Shown: positions 36,001-42,400 of the stretch, piece by piece
How the letters are laid out: each line of letters begins with the position of its first letter
How positions within the stretch are numbered: position 1 is the first letter of the stretch
From: Agelaius tricolor
Lineage: Eukaryota; Chordata; Aves; Passeriformes; Icteridae
Assembly (NCBI GenBank): GCA_023055355.1
Contig: JALJCS010000029.1
Coordinates: 2,852,001-2,916,000 of the forward strand
Direction: 5' to 3'
Length of the DNA stretch: 64,000 nt
Notes under the pieces: model-generated
What the model saw: only the letters and a program-made list of their open reading frames with translations
Told to the model about the DNA's origin: nothing
Databases searched by the model: none
Program-made: the position numbers and the translations under genes

Positions 36001-36887
36001 CCCACCTACACCACTGCCATCCAGCTGTGGCAGTGCCACACGGCTTCTTCTGGCTCTGGCACAGCTCTAGAGGGCTTGTGCCAGTAGTGTGGTGGCCACT
36101 GAGCCCCCATGCCACTCCCCCCGCGCTGGCTTCACTCCACCCCCTCTTTGCCAGGAGACCCCCGCACGGTGTGGGCACCCCCCCACAGGCACGCAGCCCC
36201 TCGGTGACCCCGGATGCCAGCGAGGGCCGCCCACCCCGAGCCCTGTGCCCTCCCGGCACAGGTGAGCCCCCAGGGGCCCTTTTGGGTGGGTGGGGGCCGC
36301 ACTGACCGTGGAGGGGGCTGACGCTGCCATCCCCACCTCCCCAGGGAAAACCCGCGCGGTGATCTCCAAAAGTCGCCTGAAGCCCAAAAGCAGCCGCTAC
36401 CGCCGGGAAAAGCAGACGGGAGGTGAGTGGGAGGGAAGAACGGGGAATTCAGGAGGCTCGGGGGAGCTGAGCCCTGTCCTCCCTCTCTGCCGCAGAGCTG
36501 CCGCCGCCGCCGCTGCCGCCGCCCGGCGAGACCCCCGGGCCCTGTGCGGGGCCGGAGCCGAGCGGGGCTGAGCGCAGGGTCCCGCAGCGCCCGGCCCGCG
36601 GTAAGGCAGCGCCACCGACCGCGCCTGCAGAGGGCTGGGGTGGCACTGCCGAGCCCCAACGCCGTCCCTCCCCTGCAGACGAGGTCACCCCCTACAGCAA
36701 AGCCTCGTGCCTGCCCCGCGGGCAGGTGTCCGGCAGCTGCTCCACCACCGGCAGCGTCTCGTCCCGCGGCTCCGGCAGCTCCCGCGGGCACGGCTCGGGG
36801 CGCAGCCGGACCCCGGGGGACCGCGGCGACGGCACCGGGCACGGCCGCCGCCCCGGGGCACCGTTCCCGCCGCAGGAGAAGCGATAA
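23937..36887 (+). CDS. ROBO3: ROBO3, complete coding region in 27 exons
   Basis: Roundabout guidance receptor 3, a single-pass neuronal membrane protein that controls midline crossing of commissural axons in vertebrates. Twenty-seven exons add up to 3987 nt (1328 aa; human about 1390), and every junction is GT-AG and phase-consistent. Order: N-terminal leader [20 protein letters not shown], five Ig domains (about 51-538), three fibronectin III domains (539-859), transmembrane helix (about 888-909) followed by RRRRKK, then a cytoplasmic tail with a YYN/YSTI tyrosine segment, LLPPPP and LPPPPLPPP proline motifs and an acidic run. The N-terminus and domain order identify ROBO3 rather than ROBO1 or ROBO2. 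The start is the only ATG that fits the family N-terminus. Oddities: weak donor CAG|GTCTGA after exon 7, a 24-nt exon 18 and an in-frame stopless last intron. It lies tail-to-tail with ROBO4. Confidence 0.96.
24088..24900 (+). repeat. ROBO3 intron 1, proximal minisatellite-like part
   Basis: From about 24290 to 24870 there are imperfect repeats built on CCCCAAACCAGTCCCGTGTC. Not coding. Confidence 0.75.
25270..26480. repeat. TG-rich complex microsatellite, ROBO3 intron 1
   Basis: About 1.2 kb of alternating purine/pyrimidine sequence (TGTGTGCATGTGTGCATG and variants, pure TG runs at 25371-25394 and 25985-26013). Frames of up to 390 codons cross it on both strands but encode only Cys/Val/His/Met repeats, so it is not a gene. 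Confidence 0.93.
26581..26645. promoter_or_regulatory. ATTAAT cluster in ROBO3 intron 1
   Basis: Four ATTAAT/TAATTA-type sites in about 50 bp (26588-26633), between repeat blocks. Candidate homeodomain-bound intronic element; inference only. Confidence 0.35.
26900..27156 (+). mobile_element. CR1 LINE 3' end, ROBO3 intron 1
   Basis: Contains GGTTGGATGTTAGGAAGAAG and TGGACTCAATGATATTGAAG, and ends in the repeated GATTCTGTGATCCTGTGATT tail at 27122-27153. Sense strand is plus. Confidence 0.92.
27325..27651 (+). CDS. ROBO3: ROBO3 exon 2 (Ig1)
   Basis: Acceptor CCCTGCAG|GATCC; donor GCCG|GTGAGT. Encodes the Slit-binding-type Ig1, [15 protein letters not shown] to ASLEVA, with cysteines in LSCKAEG and YVCVARN. 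NGS and NAS sequons. Confidence 0.97.
27770..28330 (+). repeat. GAAAATAAAT repeat, ROBO3 intron 2
   Basis: About 560 bp of GAAAATAAAT/GAAAACAAAT decamer-like repeats, almost pure purine plus T, sharply different from the GC-rich exons on both sides. Confidence 0.93.
28405..28562 (+). CDS. ROBO3: ROBO3 exon 3 (Ig2, first half)
   Basis: Acceptor CCCCGCAG|TGC; donor GACG|GTGAGG. Starts [15 protein letters not shown], with [16 protein letters not shown]. Phase 0 end. Confidence 0.96.
28600..29155 (+). repeat. GATGTGGGATGCAGTGAGGA minisatellite, ROBO3 intron 3
   Basis: Imperfect repeats of GATGTGGGATG phrases fill nearly the whole intron up to the acceptor. Confidence 0.9.
29161..29281 (+). CDS. 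ROBO3: ROBO3 exon 4 (Ig2, second half)
   Basis: [20 protein letters not shown] with the closing Cys, ending LVVF. Phase 1 end. Confidence 0.96.
29356..29494 (+). CDS. ROBO3: ROBO3 exon 5 (Ig3, first half)
   Basis: [35 protein letters not shown]. Donor GAAG|GTGAGT, phase 2. Confidence 0.96.
29640..30090 (+). repeat. CACATCCCCATT minisatellite, ROBO3 intron 5
   Basis: About 450 bp of CATCCCACATCCCCATTGC-type units. Not coding. Confidence 0.9.
30151..30278 (+). CDS. ROBO3: ROBO3 exon 6 (Ig3, second half)
   Basis: [37 protein letters not shown]. Donor CACG|GTAAGG, phase 1. Confidence 0.96.
30359..30483 (+). CDS. ROBO3: ROBO3 exon 7 (Ig4, first half)
   Basis: [40 protein letters not shown]. 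The donor CAG|GTCTGA is weak, but phase 0 and homology fix it. Confidence 0.93.
30500..30840 (+). repeat. CATCCCAATCCC-type repeat, ROBO3 intron 7
   Basis: Imperfect CATCCCAT/CATCACCATCCC repeats, including an uninterrupted CATCC run near 30751-30778. Confidence 0.9.
30871..31042 (+). CDS. ROBO3: ROBO3 exon 8 (Ig4, second half)
   Basis: [20 protein letters not shown] to LEVTG, with [12 protein letters not shown]. Phase 1 end. Confidence 0.96.
31133..31344 (+). CDS. ROBO3: ROBO3 exon 9 (Ig5, first part)
   Basis: [40 protein letters not shown]. Donor CCGG|GTGAGC, phase 0. Confidence 0.95.
31430..31615 (+). repeat. GTGGTGGGTGCTCAGGGTGA repeat, ROBO3 intron 9
   Basis: Five to six imperfect units of about 28-33 bp with the phrase GATGGGTACAAAGCGTGGTG. 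Confidence 0.85.
31628..31709 (+). CDS. ROBO3: ROBO3 exon 10 (Ig5, end)
   Basis: [27 protein letters not shown]. Acceptor CCCTGCAG|GTGAG, phase 1 end. Confidence 0.95.
31793..31961 (+). CDS. ROBO3: ROBO3 exon 11 (FN3-1, first part)
   Basis: Linker [20 protein letters not shown], then [20 protein letters not shown]. Phase 2 end. Confidence 0.95.
32048..32214 (+). CDS. ROBO3: ROBO3 exon 12 (FN3-1, end)
   Basis: [20 protein letters not shown] to SEPVRTQ. Phase 1 end. Confidence 0.96.
32439..32560 (+). CDS. ROBO3: ROBO3 exon 13 (FN3-2, first part)
   Basis: [30 protein letters not shown] three bases upstream is an alternative acceptor that would add one codon. Confidence 0.93.
32641..32860 (+). 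CDS. ROBO3: ROBO3 exon 14 (FN3-2, end)
   Basis: [38 protein letters not shown]. Phase 1 end. Confidence 0.96.
32941..33053 (+). CDS. ROBO3: ROBO3 exon 15 (FN3-3, first part)
   Basis: [39 protein letters not shown]. Phase 0 end. Confidence 0.96.
33194..33365 (+). CDS. ROBO3: ROBO3 exon 16 (FN3-3, end)
   Basis: [43 protein letters not shown] and NQS sequons. Confidence 0.97.
33489..33674 (+). CDS. ROBO3: ROBO3 exon 17 (transmembrane)
   Basis: [20 protein letters not shown] is the membrane helix, followed by the RRRRKK stop-transfer and ELSHF. Confidence 0.97.
33753..33776 (+). CDS. ROBO3: ROBO3 exon 18 (24-nt microexon)
   Basis: Encodes ASFAYTPT between acceptor TTTACAG and donor GTAAGCC. 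Phase 1 on both sides; its length is a multiple of three, so it can be skipped in frame. Confidence 0.9.
33846..33879 (+). CDS. ROBO3: ROBO3 exon 19
   Basis: Encodes [11 protein letters not shown]. Acceptor TTCCACAG, donor CAG|GTAATC, phase 2 end. Confidence 0.9.
33959..34062 (+). CDS. ROBO3: ROBO3 exon 20
   Basis: [15 protein letters not shown] to TERYYN. The YYN matches the tyrosine segment of the family tail. Confidence 0.93.
34140..34349 (+). CDS. ROBO3: ROBO3 exon 21 (tyrosine motif)
   Basis: [30 protein letters not shown], the conserved cytoplasmic tyrosine motif region. Confidence 0.95.
34412..34595 (+). CDS. ROBO3: ROBO3 exon 22 (proline motif, acidic run)
   Basis: [20 protein letters not shown], then an acidic run of 15 Glu/Asp/Lys residues ([14 protein letters not shown]). 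Phase 2 end. Confidence 0.94.
34664..34831 (+). CDS. ROBO3: ROBO3 exon 23
   Basis: [20 protein letters not shown] to DFDSSLLP. Phase 2 end, CCG|GTAGGAG. Confidence 0.93.
34840..36060 (+). repeat. Minisatellites filling ROBO3 intron 23
   Basis: Two arrays: 34840-35470, built on GGTCCAGGTGTCCCAT units, and 35470-36050, built on CCAGCTGTG units. Not coding. Confidence 0.88.
36155..36261 (+). CDS. ROBO3: ROBO3 exon 24
   Basis: [30 protein letters not shown]. Phases 2 and 1 fit its neighbours. Confidence 0.92.
36345..36422 (+). CDS. ROBO3: ROBO3 exon 25
   Basis: Basic segment [26 protein letters not shown], equivalent to the basic YRRE segment before the proline motif in the family. Confidence 0.93.
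36496..36600 (+). CDS. ROBO3: ROBO3 exon 26 (polyproline motif)
   Basis: [15 protein letters not shown], the LPPPPLPPP cytoplasmic motif. Donor CGCG|GTAAGG, phase 1. Confidence 0.94.
36679..36887 (+). CDS. ROBO3: ROBO3 exon 27 (C-terminus, stop)
   Basis: [20 protein letters not shown], then a Ser/Arg/Gly-rich tail ending PPQEKR and TAA at 36885..36887. Confidence 0.95.
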
Positions 36888-36956
36888 AAGGGAGGGCGAG
36901 TCGGTGACAGAGTCGGGGACACGGGGATGGGACACAGGGGACACGGAGGGATGTTC

Positions 36957-36962
36957 TTTAAT
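36957..36962 (-). terminator. Possible ROBO4 polyadenylation signal
   Basis: ATTAAA on the minus strand. No AATAAA occurs on that strand between here and the ROBO4 stop at 38183. If used, the ROBO4 3' UTR would lie fully antisense to that of ROBO3. Confidence 0.3.
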
Positions 36963-38168
36963 TTCTGAGTGGCTCCGCGGAAATGAGGTTGCACAGAAGT
37001 CACGGCCAGTGGGTGTCACAGTGAGGGGGGACAGGGATTCTTGGGGTGGGGCAAGGAATTCACAAGGAATAAGGACCCTGGGGAGGGATAAGGATGCTCA
37101 GGAGGGACCAGGAAGATGCTCGAGGAAGGACATGAACCCTGGGGACAGAAACAGTTGGGACAGATGAGCAGAAAAGGGATGAGGGCAGTGGGGAGGGATG
37201 AGGAAAATGCTTTAAGTGGGGCAGGGATCCTGGAGACAAGGACAGCTGGGAAGAACAAGGATGCTGGGAAAGGACAAGGACCTCTGAGAGGAATGAGGTG
37301 ATTGAAAGGGAAGGGGACAGTCGGTGGGGGACAAGATTACATGGGGGGGACAAGGACATAGCAGATGGATGAGGGTGCTGGTGAGGGACAAGGAAGGCTG
37401 GCAGACAAGGATGCCTGGAGGGAAGAGGACATGGAGGAAGGACAAGGATTTCTAGGGGATTGAGGATTGCTGGGGGGAAGAGGAAAAACAAGATCACTTG
37501 GGAGGGACAAGGACAGTAGTAAGGCTGTAGGGGGATGAGGACAGTGGGGACACTTGGCATGGGCGACAAAACAACTGATGAAGGAAGAGGACACCCAGGA
37601 GGGCTGAGACACTTGGGAATCATGAGGATGATTAGGAGGGATGAGGACATTTAGAGGGAGCACAGGGCCACTCAGGTGGCTTGGGAAGGAGGAGAACATT
37701 TGGGAGAGACAATGATAGGAAAGGTGGGACAAGGATGCTGAGGAAGGACATGAATTATCAGAGATTACAAGGACAGTTGGAAGGAATGGGAATAGTCAGT
37801 AGGAATGGGGATGGTCAAGGGGGTCAACAACCCTAGGGAAAGACAAGGACACAGGGTGGACAACAGTGCTTGGGCTGGAGAAGGATAGTTAGGGGGGATG
37901 AGGATGCTGGTGAAGGAGCAGGACACTGAGGAAGGACAAGGGCACTTAGAGGGATGCAGACTCTTGGGGAAGATGAGGATGCTGGGGAGAAATGAGGAAT
38001 TTGGGAAGGGGTGGGGATGCTGAAGAGGGTTGGGGACGCTGTGGAAGAAGGAGGAGACTTGGGAAGGACAAGAATGATGAAATAGGAGGGACACCTACCC
38101 ACCTAGGTGCCACCCACCCTTTGTGGGTGGCTTTTCCTAGTAAAGAGCCCCTGTTTGGGGAACTGCCT

Positions 38169-38174
38169 AATAAA
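38169..38174 (+). terminator. Polyadenylation signal of ROBO3
   Basis: AATAAA in CCTAATAAAGCTGG, the only canonical plus-strand signal downstream of the ROBO3 stop before ROBO4 exons begin on the other strand. Confidence 0.7.
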
Positions 38175-38182
38175 GCTGGATT

Positions 38183-38535
38183 TTAGCTGAGCCAAGGGGT
38201 CTGGCCTTGCTGTGTCCTGCGCCCTGGGGACTGCCACGCTCCTGTCCCTCCTGTCTGCAGCTCACCACCTTCCCTGGCCCAGGGGCTGCCAATCCCTGAC
38301 CCTTGGCCACCTGGAAAGCAAAGGAAACATTTTCCAGCACCCTGTAACACCTCACCAGCCCCAGTGCCCACCCCCCTGGCACGGGGGCACTGCGCACCAT
38401 TCTGTGAGCTGCTGTTCATGGCTGCCTCTGTCCTGGCTCTCTGTGGGACCTCCAGCACTTTCCACCAGTCCCAGGTGGCAGAGTGGGCTCCAGGTGGGAA
38501 GACCTGCTCCAAGGGCGATGGTGGTGGTGAGGGAC
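38183..38535 (-). CDS. ROBO4: ROBO4 exon 15 (C-terminus)
   Basis: Acceptor CTTCCCTGCAG|GTCCC, phase 1 match. [30 protein letters not shown] corresponds to the conserved SPPSP...LWEW...LEDME end of ROBO4. Stop TAA at 38183..38185. The last 75 residues are unlike mammalian ROBO4. Confidence 0.85.
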
Positions 38536-39447
38536 CTGCAGGGAAGAAGGCAAGAGATGGTGGCTTCACCACGGTGTCCCAATGGAGCCATCTTCCTTGA
38601 GGGTGGGGGTTTCAGTCATTGGTTTCTCTGTGTCTGGATTGAAGGCACTTGGGACAGTAGTTCATGCTCAGACTCAGGTGTTCATTATTTCTTATCAGTA
38701 AAACAGTCTCACTACTGTGAGTTCTGCAGCTTTTCATTAGAAGGCACAAAATGGCCAACAATCTCTTGTTACAAGGTCTTTTAAGACTAAACTATCCAAT
38801 TAAGAACTGGCACCTAAAATTTTTCCTTTTAACCCAATAACTGATCCCAAAGAGCCCACAATGCAGACTTTTCTGCCCAATTACAAAATGCCACCAAAAC
38901 CCAAGAAGAAGGAAGAAGAAGCACAAAGAAGAACCCCAGGATGACACCCTGTGCCCTCCATCTTGCTTCCATCCACAACACACTAAAAATCCCAAAACCT
39001 CAATTTCTCACCAAGTGATACACCTACACTACTCTCTGTAATCTATTTCACACTTTTGTGGGTTCCAGTCTGTCTTGAAGTCTGGGAAACTTTCTCCATG
39101 AATGAGGGCCAAAGTCAGTGCTGCCCTGGGGGTCAGGGCACCCCAGAGCAGACACAGAAATATTCCTGGTGCCCTGGGTTTCCACACTTGAGAAGGTGAC
39201 AATGCTCAGAGTCAGAGAGGGGGTCCAGGGACCTTCACTCACCCCCGTAGGCCCCGTCAGTGTCCTCAAGGCTGTAGCAGAGGCCATCGACAGCCACGGC
39301 CAGTGCCCGGGCAAAGCTGGCGTCCAGGAGGAAGGAGCCGTCGCAGGAGCTCACCAGGCTGCAGCGGGTGCTGGCAAAGTTGTCCTCTGAGACAGACCCC
39401 CAGCCGTTCAGCAGCGACCCTCCTGGTGAGCCCCTTGTTGCTGTGTG

Positions 39448-39483
<36 letters not shown>

Positions 39484-42400
39484 CTCCTCCTCCTCACCTA
39501 GCTCAGAGGCTGGTGGCCCATAGATGTAGCCGTAGGTGTGCGGCGGTGAGAAGGACCGTGGTGTGGGGGGTGCTGGGGGTCTGTGGGGAACACAGTGGGG
39601 GTACTGCTGGCACCAGGGGATGCAGCAATCATGGGAGTGTCCCGGGGGATGGGAATACCTGCAGCAGGTGGTGTCCTGGTCCATCTCCAGGACCTCAGCC
39701 ACCTGCTGTTGTGTGAGGACCCCATCGCTGAATGCTGGCGAGAGGCGCCCGGTGGCCAGGGACATGTCCTTGGTGTACCTGGTAGCCAGGAACATGTCCT
39801 TGAGTGCCTGGCCTCCAGTGACATGCTCCAGGTGTGGCTGGTGGCTGGGGACATGTCCTTGGGATACCTGGTGTCCAAGAACACGTCCTTCCGGTGACCA
39901 GTGACTGGAGACACCTCCTCAGGATGCCTGGTGGCTGGAGATGTGTCCCTGGGGTGCCTCAAGGCTGGTGACATGCTTTCGGGGTACCTGCTGCACAGGG
40001 ACATGTCCCTTGTGTGCATGGTCACCAGTGATGGGTCCCTGGGGTTCCTGGTGGCCTGAGGTATGTCCTCAGAGTACCTGGTGTCCAAGAACTTGTCCCT
40101 GTGGTGCTCGGGGACTGGTGACATCTCCTCGGGGTGCCTGCTGAGTGGGGATGTGTCCCTGGGGTGCCCCGTGGCTGGCAATCTGTCGTTGGGATGCTTC
40201 AAGGCTGGTGACATGTTTTCAGGGGACCTGCTGCACAAGGACATGTCCCTTGTGTGCATGGTCACCAGAGATGGCTCCCTGGGGTACTTGTTGGCTGGGG
40301 ACATGTCCTTGGCATACCTGGAGGCCAGGAACTTGTCCCTGCAGTGCCTCGTGCCTGGTGACATCTCCTTGGGGAGCCTCGTGCCTGGGGATGTGTCCTT
40401 TGGGTGCCTGCTGGCTGGGGACACATCCTTGGGGTGCCTGGTGGACAGTGAGATGTCCCTCTGGCACTTGGCTACTGGTAATGGGTCTCTGGGGCACCTG
40501 GTGACCAGGGAGGTGTCCTCAGGCTGCCTGGTGGCCAAGACTGTGTCCCTCTGGTGCTTGGTTGCTGGTGATGGATCCTTGTGGTGCCTGGTGGCTGGTG
40601 ACATGTTCCTGGGGGTCCTGGTGACTGAGGACACATCCTTAGGAAGCCTGCTGTCCAGGAACATGTCCTTGGGGTGCTCAGTGACCAAGGACATGTCCCT
40701 GGGGTTCCTGGTGGCCGGTGACACACCCCTGGGGCTCTCTGTGACTGGGGACCTGTCCCTGGGGATCCCAGTGACTGGGGACATGTCCTTGGGATGCCTG
40801 GTGACCAGAGATGTGTCCCTGGGGCACACGAAGGTCGGGGACCTGCAGGTGCAAGGGACATGCTGGGTTTTGCAGCAAAGGGTTGGGCTGCAGGGCACCC
40901 ACCTGGATGGGGACACCCAGACTCACCGTGTCACTGGTGGGTGCCAGGCATGGGGAGGTCTCGGGGGTGTCACTGGTGACGTGGTTGCAGCAGAGGCCAG
41001 CGAGGTGCTGCCCCGGGGTGGTTTTGGAGAGCTGAAGGCCGGGAGCCGTGGGTCCCTGCTGTCCATCACGGCAGTGGCGGTGTCACCCTCGTGTCCCCTC
41101 TGCTGAGCCTGCCTGGCTGCCAGCCCCAAATCTGTGCCCCACTCGCCTCCAGATCCAGTGACAGGGATGTGGCTGGGGCCAGCTACGAGCAGCGGGGTGC
41201 TGTGCACTTGGTGCAGCTCTGCGAGGGAGTGAGGAACACAGAGCCATGGGCCATCACCCTGGTGTCCCCCCTGTCCCCCCATGTCCCCCCACACCCACCT
41301 CTCTTGCGAACACGCTCCCAGGGTGCTGGGTTTGGGGTGCTGGGTGAGGAATGCACCCCGGGGTGTCCCCCACCGCAGCACCCCACATCCCCAAGGGGGG
41401 GTGGGTGTCCCCCACGGAGGCTGCTGTGGATGGGGGGCGTGGGGGGGCCAAGGCTCGACGGCTCCAAGGAGAGGGCTGGAAGAGTAAGAGAGGTCAGGGC
41501 ACCCATGAGGCCATGTGCCCCCTGTCCCCTCTGTCCTTGGGTCTGTGTGTCCTCGCTGCCTGCAGACAGACAACGGGGAACACCAATGGGGAACCCCATG
41601 GCACTGGGGGTCCCCAGCATAGGGTGGGGCTCTTGGGTCACTTTGCTGGTCCCATGGCACTCTGTGGGGGTCCTAGGCCTGGGCTGGGGGTCCTGTTGCA
41701 GCAGGTCAGGGTTCCATGGAACCAGGTGGGGATCCAATGGCATCACATGGGATGGATGGGGGTCCCATAGTGCTGGTGGGGGTTCCATGGCAGAGAGGGG
41801 GGGCTCTGTGCACTAGGTGGGAGTCCCAACCCTAGTGTTCACTGGAGGGGTGGGGGTCCCATGGCAGTGGGTGGGGGCACCGGTCCCCATGGGGCTCACT
41901 GGAGGGGTGGGGGTCCCTGCCATCACTGCCCAGGAGCCGGCTGCTGAGGCTGCTGCTGCTGCTGAGGTTCCGGGGGGCACAGCTGGGTTTCCAGGGACCA
42001 CCAAGCCACGGAGAGTCACCAGCCACCAGCCTGCAGGGCAAGAGGTGCTGTCAGTGCATCCATCCCCACCACACCAGGGATCTGCCGTGTCCCCCAGCCC
42101 ATGGCCTCTCACCTGTGGCGAGCTGCAGCGTCCTGGCTGGCACGGCGCTGGCAGAGGAGGAGGAGGAGGGCGAGTAAGGCCAACCAGAGCATGGAACCAG
42201 CGGCTGCGATGACAGCAGGCTGCTGCAGCGCCTGCACCACCCTGCTGCTCCCTGCTGCCAGCCCTACAAGGGTCCCATCAGTGTCACTTCATGTCACCAC
42301 CTTGACCCCCACCCGCACCCCACCTTGCTGTCCATCTCCTACCCAGGACTCCACAGGTGGCATTGCTGGGGACCCCCAGCCCTGCGCTGTTGAAAGCGGC

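Larger units (their letters stand above)
36888..38190 (+). repeat. ROBO3 3' UTR, purine-rich GGGACAAGGATGCTGG repeat
   Basis: About 1.2 kb of strongly purine-biased imperfect repeats (GGAGGGACAAGGA, GGATGAGGACA) from the ROBO3 stop to the polyadenylation signal. Likely the 3' UTR of ROBO3; the opposite strand may be the ROBO4 3' UTR. Confidence 0.7.

Noticed and set aside
39420..39495. Intron inside the ROBO4 Glu run using GTGAGGAGG as donor
   Set aside because: No pyrimidine tract or plausible acceptor before [12 protein letters not shown], and the frame is open and in phase without it.
40063..41106. 347-codon plus-strand frame over the ROBO4 array
   Set aside because: It is the antisense of a 30-bp repeat whose period is a multiple of three, so it stays open by descent; it has no family resemblance or splice context.
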